DNA from: Cymodocea nodosa
Taxonomy: Eukaryota; Streptophyta; Magnoliopsida; Alismatales; Cymodoceaceae
Direction of reading: 5' to 3'
Length of the DNA stretch: 64,000 nt
NCBI GenBank assembly: GCA_036874045.1
Contig: JAZBRI010000011.1
Location: 6,200,001-6,264,000 of the forward strand
The notes beneath the pieces were generated by a model, which was not told where the DNA came from, did no database searches, and saw nothing but the letters and a program-made list of their open reading frames with translations. Positions 1-11,037 of this stretch are shown here, piece by piece (within the stretch, counting starts at the first letter, position 1; each line of letters starts with the position of its first letter). The position numbers and the translations under genes were made by a program.

Positions 1-1136
1 TCCTCCTAACTACCAATCTACAATGTCACTGTTCTTTCTGATTCTGTGGTAGATTGGGATGGAGTTACGAGTAAATCAGCTTTTGCCCTAATTTCTGTTT
101 CTTCTATTTGTACAGGTTGTAGATTAATTTTAGCTTGATTTGCTTCTCTTTGCTCTTGTTGCTGCTGTTGCTCCTCTTGCTCATCCTTAGAATCGAATAG
201 CAGGCTTACAAAATTTGGCTCTACAAGCCCTACTAATATTAATCTTTCAGATTTAATCTCCTCTTGATGTTTAGGCACTATCTCTTTTCCTTTCCTTCCT
301 TTGATTAATTGTGTCTGGTCTTCCTCTTCTTCCTCTAAGATTAAGTCTACATAAATTGGCTCTACAGGCCTTTGAACCACAGGGACTGGCTCTTTCTATT
401 TAATTTTTTCTATAATTGCTGGTCTCGAAGGACCAGCTTCAGCTCCTTTTGCAGTACATCTGGTAGTGGCTTCTTGATGCTGTTCAACTTTAATTTTATA
501 TTGGGCTTTCAACTTTTCTGCAACCCTCCTCTTGTAAAGTGCATCAAACACTAGGTGTGCTTTAGCTACTACCAAATCTTTTGGTTCTTCTTGATTTTTC
601 CCAACTCAAACCAGTTCTTCAAATTCTCTTAATTCTTCTTCAGTGGAAGGCCCCATAACTACCACCCTTTCTAGTGGTTTAGGAGGTGGAATCGAAGGTC
701 CTAGTTGTTGTTCCTTAGGGGCAGGTCTTTCAGTAGTCGGCTCCACTTGTTCTTCAGTTTCCTCTTCTTCATTTTCTTTCCTTTGTTGCTCCCAAATTGC
801 CCACTAAGCCCGTCTACCTATGCGTCTTTTAAACCAAAGGCGGGACTTACGTTGGATTAGTTCTAGGGCAACTTCATTATTTAGCTTGATTTTTCTCTAT
901 TTGCTTACAGCAATTTCTGTCACAACTTTGATTCTAGTTTCTATTATCTGAGGTATTTGTATGCCTAAATCAACTAGCACTTTTCTCCATTAGAAAAGGT
1001 CAGATTCTACCTTTTGTAGCTCTTTTTCCCTTGTCATATTCCTAATTTTCTGCCTTGTGTGCCATTCCTCTGAATCTTTCAGAAATTCTGACATGTCAAT
1101 TGCATTTTCCTAGAACTCAAGTGTCATCTTCCTCAT
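1..1136 (-). pseudogene. A1-c accessory ORF, N-terminal half (broken)
   Basis: Downstream ORF of the Athila-type element, read from an ATG at 1136. It has stops near the start (after MRKMTLEF) and further on, so it is not intact. The reading matches the A1-a accessory ORF closely: a basic N-terminus, the block LNNEVALELIQRKSRLWFKRR, and then an acidic and glutamine-rich section (about 18-380). Two related segments follow each other, PVEPIYVDLILEEEEED (about 320-372) and VEPNFVSLLFDSKDE (about 180-226). Each is a short hydrophobic core followed by acidic residues, which resembles a SUMO-interacting motif (inference). The C-terminal domain seen in A1-a lies beyond the left edge. No signal peptide or membrane segment is visible, so an envelope role is not supported. 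Confidence 0.7.
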
Positions 1137-1711
1137 TGTGGAGTTACGCAATGGAACAGATTCGCTCTGATCTCTACTGGTCTAAGTTCTAAATGATTCT
1201 GCGGATAATGCCCCCAAAACCCTAAGTTTAAGTATAAATAAGCCCTAAGTTTAGGCTGGTAATCGAGTCATTTCCCACGTAAATTCTCACTCTCTTATTC
1301 ATAGAATTGTAGTTAACTCTACGGAATAAGTCCGTGGACTTAACTACAGTACTCCGTTGAGTTATAGTTAACTCAATGGGGTAAATTCGTTAACTTATCC
1401 TAGACTCAACGGAGTAAGTTCGTTGAGTTAAGCGTAACTCAACGGACTTCCCGTAAAGTTATATCTAATAAAAATACATATAATAATACTTTATACTTCG
1501 GTAAAGATCGAAGAATTTCCGGTCTAACTGACTCTTAATTTTTTCAACACTTTAAATAGTTCTCGGTTAAACCATTACATTCCTTGGTTGAACATATATA
1601 TATATAAATATTTTTTTTTTACTACACATAATATATATTTTTATATTTTTGTGTTTCGGTCAAACTGATGGATCCTATCGATTGAACCGCAATGAATTTT
1701 TTTTTCTTTTT
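1137..1711 (-). promoter_or_regulatory. A1-c spacer upstream of accessory ORF, with inverted repeats and TATA-like box
   Basis: Non-coding spacer between integrase and accessory ORF, the reverse complement of 16169-16818 in A1-a with scattered changes. It holds several TTGAGTTA/TAACTCAA inverted repeats at about 1310-1450 and CGGTTnAACCG-type repeats at about 1500-1690. On the minus strand a CTTATTTATACTTAAAC TATA-like stretch lies about 100 bp before the ATG. Conservation of this layout in two copies suggests an internal promoter for the accessory ORF (inference). Confidence 0.5.
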
Positions 1712-2863
1712 TTATATTTGAGCAGAGCTCGAGTAGTCCTCAACTCTTACTTCTTCTATAACTTCAAAAACATTTGTTGGTATTTTCAAAATAAGTCTAA
1801 GTCTTTGTCCATTTACTTTAAATATATTCTATTTTTGGATTTTCAATTTCAATAGCTCCATAGGGGTAAATATTTTGAACTATGTAAGGTCCTGCCCATC
1901 TAGATCTTAATTTTCCTAGATGGTTATGGAGTCTAGTCATGTAAGGATATACTTCTTGTCCAATTTCAAAGGTTTTTGGAATAATTTTCTTGTCATGCCA
2001 TAACTTCATTCTCTTTTTCTCTTACAGTTTTTGAATAAGCTTCATTCCTAAATTCTTCTAATTCAATCAATTGTATTTTCCTATTTTTAGCAGCTTGATT
2101 TAAATTAGTGTTCAAAGTTTTTAATGCCTAATAAGCTTTATGTTCAATTTCAACTACTAGATGACAACTTTTTCCATATACTAGCCTAAAAGGTGACATA
2201 CCTAAGCTTGTCTTATATGCAGTTCTATAAGCCCAAAGTGTATCTATCAATCTATTAGCTCAATCTGTTCTAGTAGGATTTACTACTTTTGCTAAGATTA
2301 ACTTGATTTATTTGTTTGCACTTTCTACTTGTCCACTTGTTTGCGGATGATATGATGTTGCAATTTTGTGGTTTACTCCGTATTTCCTCATTAAGGCTTC
2401 AAAACTTCTATTACAAAAATGAGTTCCTCTATCACTAATAATAGCTTTAGGTACTCCAAATCTGGCAAATATATTGGTTCTTACAAAATGTATTACCAGT
2501 TTGTTGTCATTAGTTTTTGTAGGAATAGCTTCTATCCATTTAGACACATAATCCACCCCCAACAATATATAATTAAATTGATTAGACATAGGAAATGGAC
2601 CCATAAAATCTATTCCCCACACATCAAAGATTTTAACCTCAACAATAGGATTAAGAGGCAGCATATTCCTCTTTGATATTCTTCCTATTTGTTGACATTT
2701 TAAACAACTTAAGCAGTATTTATGAGCATCTTTGAATAGTGTTGGCCAATAAAATCCACATTGTAGAATTTTAGCAGTTTTCTTTGAACCAAAATGCCCT
2801 CCACATGCTTGGTCATGATAGAAAGACAATATGCTCTAATATTCAGTTTCTGGAACACACCTC
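1712..2863 (-). pseudogene. pol: A1-c integrase (Gypsy/Athila), broken
   Basis: Minus-strand integrase. The zinc-binding part is read as YHDQACGGHF followed by CLSCLKC (about 2690-2829). The catalytic core shows WGIDFMGPFP (first Asp, about 2590), SDRGTHF (second Asp, about 2420) and GQVESANK (Glu, about 2310). The C-terminal segment 1818-2009 reads [17 protein letters not shown] and RSRWAGPYIV, typical of the Athila integrase tail. Stops and frame changes lie between 2010 and 2307, so no full-length enzyme can be made. The stop is at 1712-1714. Element T-a cuts the upstream side at 2863. Confidence 0.88.
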
Positions 2864-3236
2864 TGTGATGCGTGTGTCTTCCATCAAGTATATGTATGTA
2901 TCATTGTATATGGTTGTATTTCTTTGATAATTTGTACAGGGGCAAACTTGTCTTTTGGGTATCACCAACCGTTGCCCCTATATATGTAAAGGGTCATCCA
3001 CGTCCAAGGGATGCCATGCCAAACCATCTCTTGATTTTGTTCTCCCCCTTCTTTGTACCAACAACCATACAGCAAGGAATCACAATAAATTAATCACCCC
3101 TGGACGTACCCATGTTGGGGAACCACGTAAATTTGTTGTTCTTCGAATTCTCCACTCGCAATCCTCTCTTCCACGCAGATCTCTTCTCCACGCCACCCCT
3201 AGATGCTCCACGTTTGTTTGATCTTTCCGCACAACA
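2864..3236 (+). repeat. T-a 5' LTR (373 bp)
   Basis: Direct repeat of 7795-8167. It begins TGTGATGC and ends ACAACA. A TATA-type sequence CTATATATG at 2978-2986 is the likely promoter core. The LTR of copy T-b has CTATATAAG at the same place, followed by a different 20-30 bp stretch, so the two copies belong to slightly different subfamilies. Confidence 0.95.
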
Positions 3237-3238
3237 AT

Positions 3239-3250
3239 TGGTATTAGAGC
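3239..3250 (+). other. T-a primer binding site (initiator Met tRNA)
   Basis: TGGTATTAGAGC lies 2 bp after the 5' LTR and matches the Copia-type site TGGTATCAGAGC except for one C-to-T change. It would pair with the 3' end of initiator methionine tRNA to prime minus-strand DNA. T-b carries the identical variant. Confidence 0.93.
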
Positions 3251-3801
3251 CAGGTTGGACATCTCTAGGTTTGCATCTGAAGTTTCGAAGAGATTGATCA
3301 AGGTTCAAGCCATTTCTGCAAGGATATCCCCCATTGCCGCAACTACTGTCGTCACCGATGCCAATCTGCACACTCCGACAACAAGTCGTGTGCCTTCCTC
3401 GTCCGTACTCCGTTGCATCTCAAATTTTGAGGACGTGTAGTAAGCTTCCAAAACTTCCTTCCTTTAAAATTTTGTGGTCAGAAGTTTCGTATTTAGAGAG
3501 ATACAACAGGAGGTGTCTAGCTAGGGCACAGTAGTTTTCTGGACAAGTGAATCTTTGATTGTCGGATTTTGGGCATTTTGTGATTGTGGTTTTGTGCTTG
3601 GTTTGTGTGAGTATTTGCTACTATTTTGTGCTAAGTAGTGTGCTTGGCTTGTGGCTGATTGCATTTTGTTGAAATAAGTAGTTTCAGTAGCATACTATTG
3701 TTGAGATATTGCTTGCTATTGTGTACCTTACCGTAGAATTGTATTTGTTGAAATCACATTGTATCTCGTGTGTATTGCTAGTTGTTTGTTGTTTTGAAAA
3801 C
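3251..3801 (+). other. T-a untranslated leader
   Basis: About 550 bp between the primer site and the gag ATG. Short ORFs here and in the LTR are not conserved in T-b and look fortuitous. The stretch is well conserved with 45803-46353 of T-b. I see no other feature in it. Confidence 0.75.
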
Positions 3802-4560
3802 ATGAATACTTCAGTGTTGAAGATAGAAAAGTTTGATGGTAAGAATAGCTTCAACTTATGGCAAATTAAGATGAAAGCACTTCTAAAGCAACAAGGTATT
3901 TGGGCTCCTTTAAATAAGGAAACTACTCTAAACAGAAATTCGCCAAAGTTTGAATTGTAGGAGGAGAAAGCTCACTCCACTATCTTGTTGTGTTTGTCTG
4001 ATGAAGTTATAATAGAAGTTGCTGATGAATCTACCTCGTTAGGTCTTTGGTAGAAACTTGAGTCATTGTATATGACTAAGTCTTTAACAAACAAATTGTT
4101 GTTAAAGTAGAGACTATTCTCTTTAAAGATGATAGAAGGTGTACCACTTAAGCAGCATTTAGATCAGCTAAATGCTATTTTGATGGAACTCAAGAATATT
4201 GGAGTAATCATAGAAGATGAAGATGTAGCTCTTATCTTCCATTGTTCACTCCCATTGAGTTATGAAAACTTTGTTCAGTCTTGTGTAGTTGGAAGAGATT
4301 CAATTACACTAGAAGAAGTGAGGTTCAGCCTTCATTCCAGGGAGCTCAGGCACATGGTGCATGGTAGAAATGAGGCAAGTGGTGTTGGCCTCTCAGCTCA
4401 GAATAGGGGAAGAAGCCAGAGACAAGGTGGAGGGAAGAATAGAAGCAGAAGCAAGTCGAAGGGAAAGTACTCTAGGGATATTTGCCATTACTGTAAGGAG
4501 AAAGGACACTAGAAATCACATTGTCCCAAGCTTATGAACAAAGGAAAGGCTGCTGTGGCA
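3802..4560 (+). pseudogene. gag: T-a Gag (Copia), broken
   Basis: Capsid/nucleocapsid region starting at ATG 3802 with IEKFDGKNSFNLWQIKMKAL, the usual start of the Tnt1-type Gag domain. Stops interrupt it at about 3958 (T-b has CAG there), 4051-4053 (shared with T-b), about 4108 and about 4510. The stretch 4129-4512 is open and ends in a basic region and the zinc knuckle CHYCKEKGH (CX2CX4H). The Trp after the knuckle His has become TAG. In T-b the knuckle reads on to SHC. Gag would coat the element RNA in cytoplasmic particles; this copy cannot produce it. Confidence 0.9.
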
Positions 4561-5936
4561 GAAACCAGTTTTGCGTCAGGTGATGACTTTTCTCTTACAG
4601 TTTGTTGTAGTGCCTATTCTGATGATCAGTGGATTATGGACTTAGGAGCTTCAAATCATATGACTCCTACTAGGGAGTATTTTGACACCTACGAGCAGGT
4701 GGAGGGTGGTCAAGTGACTTTGGCCAATGATGATGTGTATTCTAGAGTTGGTGTGGGCACTATAAAATTTAAACTGCATGATGGCACAGTTAGAATTCTG
4801 GAGGACGTTTGGCACGTCCCAAAGCTTGGAAAAAGTTTGATCTCACTAATGGCCCTTGATGCTAAGGGTTATAGATATACAGGTGGTGAGGGGAAGATCA
4901 GCATAATGAAACACTCGTTAGTTGTTATGAAGGGAACCAAATCTGGTCCCTTATACATTTTGCAGGGCACTCCAATTGTTGGCGCAACTACATCAGCTAT
5001 ATCTGGTCAACAGGATTTTTCTGTCTTGTGGCACTCAAGGATGGGTCATTCGGGCAGAAAGGAATGTAGAAATTGAGTAGTCTGGGCAAGTTTGATGGGC
5101 ACAAGGTTGCTTGTATTGACATGTGCAAGCATTGTGTCTTTGGCAAACAAAAAAGAGTGTCATTTGCACGTTGTCAGCATAGCTCTAAGGTAGTTCTTGA
5201 TTATATTCATGCCGATTGTTGGGGGCCTTCACGTCAACCTTCTATTGCAGGTTCCAGATATTTTCTTTCTATCATTGATTATCATTTAAGGATGAATTGG
5301 GTTTTCTTTTTGACACACAAAAGTAAAGCTTTTTCTTGCTTCAAGCATTGGAAGAAGCAGGTAGAAAACCAAACAAACAGAAAGGTAAAATATCTTAGAA
5401 CTGATAATGGTCTTGAGTTTTGTTCTCAAGAATTTGATAACTTTTGTAAAGATGAAGGCATTATACGGCATAACACTGTTAGGTATACCCTTCAACAAAA
5501 TGGAGTAGCTGAAAGATTGAACAGAACACTCCTAGAAAAGGCACATTGTATGCTATCTCATGTAGGTTTGAGCAAGAAGTTTTGGGCAGAGGCTCTTAAC
5601 ACAGCTTCCTATCTAGTGAATAGGTCCCCTTCTAGTGCCTTAGATGGGAAGATACCTCTTGAGGTATGGTTGAAAAGATCTGCTAGTTATTCAAAGCTCA
5701 GAATTTTCGGGTGTCTAGCTTACTATCATGTGAACAATGGTAAGCTAGAACCACGTGCCAAGAAAGGCATATTTGTGGGCTATGGTGTTGGTGTAAAGGG
5801 ATACAAGATATATGATATTGAGTCTCACAAAGTATTATATAGCCGTGATGTTACTTTTGATGAGAATTCTCTTTTGCAGGCAATAGATAAACTAGCAGGT
5901 GAAACACCAGAAATTGAGCACACCCTTCCTGAATAG
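4561..5936 (+). pseudogene. pol: T-a protease and integrase (Copia), broken
   Basis: The protease active site reads WIMDLGASNHM at about 4630-4665; the usual motif is D-S-G-A, so Ser has become Leu. The pre-integrase zinc region spans about 5020-5160 (LWHSRMGH, then CKHCVFGK), with a 1-nt frameshift near 5055 and a stop just after. The integrase core in 5073-5936 shows HADCWGPS, RTDNGLEF and VAERLNR, giving the D, D and E catalytic positions at about 5207, 5400 and 5508. The reading ends with the Copia C-terminal motif KGIFVGYG and a stop at about 5934. Confidence 0.9.
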
Positions 5937-7726
5937 ATGGAGATAGATGACGCACAATAGCCGCCTATCACTGATCACGTTGAAATTAGAGAAATCTCAT
6001 CTGAAACTCAGGAAAATGAAGTTGAGGAGGAAGAGGTGGAGCAACCACCACCAAGAACCATTGGCAAAGATCGTCCTAGAAGAGATGTTAGACCTCCGAT
6101 TAGATATGGCTACGATAGTTTGGTTCTTTTGCCTTACAAGTAGTAGTTGAGGTGGAGGATTTTGTTGATCCACCTACTTATGAAGCTGCAATGAAAGATT
6201 CAGAAGCTGGTCTTTGGATGTCTGCTATGGAGGAGGAACTCCAATCTCTCCATAAGAACAAAACTTGAGAACTGGTGAAACGTCCAAAGAACACAAATAT
6301 TGTTGGTTGCAAATGGGTCTATAAAAAGAAGATTGGGACTCAAGGCAACACAGGTGTGCAACACAAGGCAAGATTAGTCGCCAAAGGTTATTCACAACGA
6401 GAAGGAGTTGACTTCAATGAGGTATTTGCTCCTGTTGTACGTCATACATCTATTAGAATTTTGTTATCCATTGCTACAGCACAGAATTTAGAATTGGAAT
6501 AACTAGATGTAAAGACGGCCTTCTTGCATGGTGAGTTGGAAGAAAATATTTGGATTGAACAACCAACAGGGTTTGTGGTGAAAGGTAAATTTGATTGGGT
6601 GTGCAAATTAAATAAGTCCTTGTATGGACTTAAACAGTCACCACACCAATGGTACAAAAGGTTTGATGCTTTTATAGTTAAAGTTGGTTTTAGACACAGC
6701 AACTATGATTCATGTGTATATGTTAAAACTCTTGATAAGAGTACACATGTTTATTTGTTATTGTATATTGATGATATTCTTATAGCTGCGAAGAATATCG
6801 AAGTGATACAGGAGCTGAAGGACACATTAAAATCAGAATTTGATATGAAGGATCTTGGTCCAACTAGCAGAATTCTTGGAATGGAGATTAAGCGTGAAAG
6901 AAATTCTGGTAAGCTATTTTTGAATCAACAGAAGTAAATTGAGAAGATCCTTAGCATATTTGGTATGACTTCATGCAAAGCCATTAGCATGCCTTATGAC
7001 AGAAATGTCAAATTGTCATTTGCGATGTGTCCACAAACTAATTCTGAAAAGCTTGATATGTAGTGAGTTCCTTATGCATAGGTAGTTGGAAGTCTTATGT
7101 ATGCTATGGTATGCACTACGCCTGTTCTAGCATATCCTTTGAGTGTTGTTAGTAGGTTCATGTCCAATCCAGGCAGGGAACATTGGAAAGCAGTTAAAAG
7201 GATATTCAGATATTTGAAAGGAACTCCAAGTGTTGGCTTGATGTATGCAGCAGATCAAGGTTGTACTATGGCTAGTTATATAGACTCAGACTATGCAAGT
7301 GATGTTGACAGAAGGAGATCATTATCTGGTTACGTCTTTACATTTGCAGGTTCTATTGTGAGTTGGAAATCAACTCTTCAGCCTACGGTATCTCTATCCA
7401 CAACTGAGGCTGAATATGTGGCTATGACAGAAGCTGCAAAGGAAGGGATTTGGTTGAAAGGCTTACTTGGAGACTTTGGTTGGCGCATTGGTAAAGCTGA
7501 TATCTTTTGTGATAGTCTTAGCGCTATTTGTCTCTCCAAAGATAATGTCTTTTATGATAGAACTAAACATATTGATGTTAAGTATCACTTCCTTAGGAAT
7601 GAAGACAGGATAAAGATTATGAAGGTCAACACAAAGGACAATTCGGCTGATATGTTTACAAAGGGCATTGTTGAAAGCAAGTTCAAGCATTGCTTGGACT
7701 TACTCAACGTCTATTGCTGCTGCTGA
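5937..7726 (+). pseudogene. pol: T-a reverse transcriptase and RNase H (Copia), broken
   Basis: RT starts near 6190 with EAAMKDSEAGLW and continues through KWVYKKKIG, RLVAKGYSQ and SLYGLKQSP. The catalytic box is YIDD at about 6763-6774 (family consensus YVDD). RNase H includes [12 protein letters not shown] at about 7390-7430 and ends LNVYCCC with a stop at 7724-7726. Premature stops occur at about 6268, 6500, 6936 and 7063-7080. T-b has sense codons at these places (TGG, CAG, CGA and similar), which points to decay after insertion. It is followed after about 57 bp by the polypurine tract and the 3' LTR. Confidence 0.9.
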
Positions 7727-7780
7727 CACAAGTTGGGTCTTGGTGATCCATCACCTGTTCATGGTGAAGATTGATGAAAG

Positions 7781-7794
7781 ACAAGGTGGAGATT
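7781..7794 (+). other. T-a polypurine tract
   Basis: ACAAGGTGGAGATT directly precedes the 3' LTR and primes plus-strand DNA synthesis in this family. The same tract precedes the T-b 3' LTR. Confidence 0.85.
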
Positions 7795-8167
7795 TGTGAT
7801 GCTTGTGTCTTCCATCAAGTATATGTATGTGTCATTGTATATTGTTGTATTTCTTTGATAATTTGTATAGGGGCAAACTTGTCTTTTAGGTATCACCAAC
7901 CATTGCCCCTATATATGTAAGGGGTCATCCACGTCCAAGGGATGCCATGCCAAACCATTCATTGATTTTGTTCTCCCCCTTCTTTGTACCAACAACCATA
8001 CAGCAAGGAATCACAATAGATTGATCACCCGTGGACGTACCCGTGTTAGGGAACCACGTAAATTTGTTGTTCTTCGAATTCTTCACTTGCAATCCTCTCT
8101 TCCACGTAGATCTCTTCTCTACACCACCCCTAGATGCTCCATGTTTGTTTGATCTTTCCGCACAACA
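7795..8167 (+). repeat. T-a 3' LTR (373 bp)
   Basis: Direct copy of 2864-3236 with the same length and termini. It is followed by the right-hand target duplication ACCTC at 8168-8172. Confidence 0.95.
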
Positions 8168-8310
8168 ACCTCCTTAAAACCAAATCAAGACATTTCTTAA
8201 ACAAGTATGGGTCTTCCCAATAGTAATATTTTACTCTTGAAAAGAACAATTTCTTCTCCTATCTATTCCAATCTTTAGGTGTTAAACTAGTAACTAAGTA
8301 ATTAACTAGA
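8168..8310 (-). pseudogene. pol: A1-c pol fragment between RNase H and integrase
   Basis: The reverse complement of this stretch matches A1-a at about 14885-15030 (reading NYLVTxLTP, YYYWEDPYLFKK and the following region). It continues directly into the integrase at 2863 once T-a and one copy of ACCTC are removed. Its upstream side stops abruptly near 8310. Confidence 0.85.
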
Positions 8311-8847
8311 AGGTGATACTGGAAGCCTTGATTCAGAATTTAATTCTTCTTCAAGAATCTCTTCTTCAAAATGAATGTCATGTTGTTCTTCTATCAAAAT
8401 ATTTTCTTGAAGCTACTTAGGTAAGCTTGATTGTTCAACTTCAACAGTGTAAAGAACATTTTCAATATCCACAACATCCATTAATTCAATTTCTACAGAA
8501 TGTTCAGAGTTCAAATTTTCCACCAATTCAATAGCCTATGTATCTATTTGTAATTCTTCATTTTCTTCAATAGATATGTCCATGTCTACATGTTGTGAAT
8601 TCTTAGACTCTATTTCTATAGATTTTGAAATAGGTTGATCAACTTTAAGCTCTTTTGGAATCTTATCTTTTTCAATAGCTACTACTCCAGATAATCTAAC
8701 CTCTGAACTAATTACTGCCTCAATATTTTCAAGCACTTCTACAATAAATTGTTCAATTTTGTTTGCCTAATGCTTTGATTGTTTAATTTCCTTATCATTA
8801 GGGCTTGATTCTATAGAAAAACTTGAACTAATTTGTTGCTTTAATCT
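8311..8847 (-). pseudogene. SIRE-type accessory ORF fragment
   Basis: On the minus strand, 8536-8736 reads ENIEAVISSEVRLSGVVAIE and KELKVDQPISKSIE. This parallels NVEAVTSSKAELSGVADIE and KELKVNQPSTESIE of the S2 accessory ORF at about 40150-40270. Homology runs from about the 40050 to the 40580 equivalent, ending in a reading of VSPS-type sequence next to the junction. It is a stranded piece of a SIRE-type 3' ORF with several stops, bounded on one side by A1-c pol and on the other by the A1-a LTR. Confidence 0.8.
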
Positions 8848-10895
8848 TGTTTAGAATGAAAAAGTGCATAATATTTACGATTAAATAATGGTTAATTGCA
8901 TAATATTTAGCTTATCATATGAGAATTAAGCCATTATGTTATAATTGCACTATTATATGCTTTAATGAAAGAATCTACATCATTTCACGGAATTAATGTT
9001 AATTTCGTATAATTTTGAACTGTCGGTAAATTGCAGGCTGTGAAAATTCTTAAGTATCTGAATTTTTTGTTATTTTAGAGAGTTATGTTTAATGTATCAG
9101 ACAGTTATGTTTTAAATAATATTTTATTTCCTAGAGTACACATGTTAAAACCTTAATGCATGACTTAAGTGGATTTTAGGTAAGTTATTTGTTAACTATC
9201 CGAAATGCATCTAGGCATCAGATAGTTAGGTTTGTAAGTATCCGAAATATTTGAACTTGTTAAGTTAGAATTATGCACGTGTTGAATTTAAATGCTTTAG
9301 TATATCACGTGAGATGCACATGTTTAACTAGTTAAGTTAGCATAACTGTACGCGTAAGGTTACATGAATGCACACTAAGATAACACGTTATGTTAGCAGC
9401 TTATTTTTTTATTGCATGTGTCTTATAGTTAAATCAACAAAGTAAGTCCGTTGAGTTATCTATAACTCCATGGAACATTTATTTTCTAATATGCCACTAT
9501 AGTGGTTACAGAAACAAGACATTCGAAGGAAAACCACGATTGCACGTATCACGTAGGAATTCACTCGTGGAAGGGAGAAGAAATCACCATCATTGATATG
9601 AATGAAGGAAATCCAACCGATCATCTAAGCAAAAGCAGTTACTACTAAAGAAATATAAAAGAAAAGGAGAAAAGACGTGTGTGTGTGTGTGTGTGCAGAG
9701 GTGGAGGATCGCGCTAACTGTAGGCAACGTCGGAAGTTCTCTGAAGCTCCACACCACCACCATAATCACCAACCATCGGAGGTCTATGAGGGTACTTTCC
9801 TGATGTTGGGTCGATTTCAAGCCAAAAACGGTGCCTGACAACTACTATGAGGAGTGATCGTGTTGCAGAAAGGGAAGCCATTTTCACCAAGCATTGACTC
9901 ATATCTTAGGAGATCATAAAGCTTCTAGCCTTGGTTTCGAGTTGATACCAGTATGCTGAAGAGGAGGTCATCTTGCAATTTTAGACTCGCAATTCTATAG
10001 GGAGAGGAGGCAAAATTGTAAGTGATTAAGTTTTCAGTGGTGTAATCGCGTAACATGTAGTGACGAAAGTATTTACTATCGATAGAGAAAATTTTTACAT
10101 TTCACCTTTCGCCCATTTTTAGAAACATCTCAAAACAAAAATACCAAAAACAACAACTTATCTGTGTTTATATTTAGAATTTAAGTGTTGTATTGTTTGT
10201 TTTGTATTGTGATTAAAGTTATCATTGTCAGTATTGTGAATGTTTTATGTTTGTTTGATTTAGAAATTGGATAATAGCTTTTATAGTTTACTGAAATTGA
10301 TTCATTCCAAATACTGAAAGATTTTAATGGTTATTGTTTGAAATATCTGAATGTTAGTTAGTATTGCCTAATGATAAATTTAATATTCACTAACATTAAA
10401 GAGCTTAATTGATGTTATTTACAATCTGTGGAATCGCCCAATGGTTGACCGAATTCCTCTATGAATAGTAGTATTTAATTAGAAAGATAGGCTCGTGAAG
10501 TTAACATAAGTCCACGAGATTAGTCTGTTGAGTTAGCCATAACTCAACAAACTAAATCCATTTTGTTAACTGTAACTCAACGGAGTGCTTAACTGAACAC
10601 ATAAACTCCAATATAAAAATTTGAACAGTACACAATTCTTACTCAATCTCTGTGGGATCGACCTGTACTTGCACACAAATACAATATACACTGTACACTT
10701 GCAGTTAAAATACAAATTGGAATTAATATCTAATTTGTGTAAAAGGTTGTTTGTTTACTTCTAAAAAGAAATTATTGATATAAGCATAAAGATAAATTAA
10801 CCAAGTTAAAAACAAAAGTTAACAAATACAAGTTTTCTAGCAATGTTACTTGGGAACTAAACAAGTTCTCTAGTGCAGCCTAAAGCAACCAAACA
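8848..10895 (+). repeat. A1-a 5' LTR (about 2.05 kb)
   Basis: Starts TGTTTAGAATG exactly where sequence shared with 52850 begins, and ends AACCAAACA just before a decayed primer site. The U3 half carries repeated TATCCGAAA and AGTTA-N4-TAACT units (9454-9467, 10531-10544) and CACGTG-type sites. The 3' end has GGGATCGACCTGTACTTGC and ACACTGTACACTTGC, a block also found at the ends of the A1-b and A2 LTRs. Small ORFs inside it are not conserved. Confidence 0.85.
9677..9695 (+). repeat. (GT)n microsatellite
   Basis: Nineteen bases of alternating GT inside the A1-a LTR. The matching place in A1-b (near 53700) has no such run, so it expanded after the copies separated. Confidence 0.95.
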
Positions 10896-10896
10896 A

Positions 10897-10921
10897 GTTT
10901 TCTGGAGCCATTGCTAAGGAT
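10897..10921 (+). other. A1-a decayed primer binding site
   Basis: GTTTTCTGGAGCCATTGCTAAGGA aligns with the Athila-type tRNA-Asp site TGGCGCCGTTGTCGGGGA (intact in A2 at 62098). Several substitutions make it non-functional. Confidence 0.6.
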
Positions 10922-11037
10922 TGAGAAGCTAAGCAACTATAAGAGCTGTTTTGTTTTAATAGCAAGAGTGTTGTGTGTTTTCTTCTATAATTGAGAATAT
11001 GGCATATGCTTATGCTCAAGATTTCTGAAACCTGTAG

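Larger units (their letters stand above)
2864..8167 (+). mobile_element. Tork/Tnt1-type Copia element T-a, complete with LTRs and TSD
   Basis: Complete but dead Ty1/Copia element inserted in A1-c. It starts TGTGATGC and ends CACAACA, and is flanked by ACCTC on both sides (2859-2863, 8168-8172). Parts in order: 5' LTR, initiator-Met primer site, gag, protease, integrase, RT and RNase H, polypurine tract, 3' LTR. The integrase-before-RT order is diagnostic of Copia. The two 373-bp LTRs differ at about 22 positions by eye (around 6%), so the insertion is not recent. A second copy, T-b, lies at 45416-50692. Confidence 0.96.
1..8310 (-). mobile_element. Athila-type Gypsy element A1-c (minus strand, interrupted, truncated)
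   Basis: Minus-strand remnant of family A1. From high to low coordinates it shows a pol fragment (8168-8310), an integrase region (1712-2863), a spacer with inverted repeats (1137-1711) and an accessory ORF running off the left edge (1-1136). The same order is found on the plus strand in A1-a, so this is one element read backwards. Copia element T-a splits it between two copies of ACCTC (2859-2863 and 8168-8172), which shows that the two pol pieces were once contiguous. Its 5' side is lost at a junction near 8310 with unrelated SIRE-type sequence. Neither LTR is visible. Confidence 0.85.

Noticed and set aside
2419..2676. Reverse-strand ORFs such as 2419-2676, 15207-15464 and 58721-58909
   Set aside because: They are mirror images of the integrase coding strand and recur only because the integrase sequence recurs.
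9590..9902. Minus-strand ORFs inside the A1-a LTR (and 53606-53960 in A1-b) as genes
   Set aside because: They lie within the LTR, begin or end differently in the two copies, and have no recognisable domain. Their similarity follows from the LTR being the same sequence.
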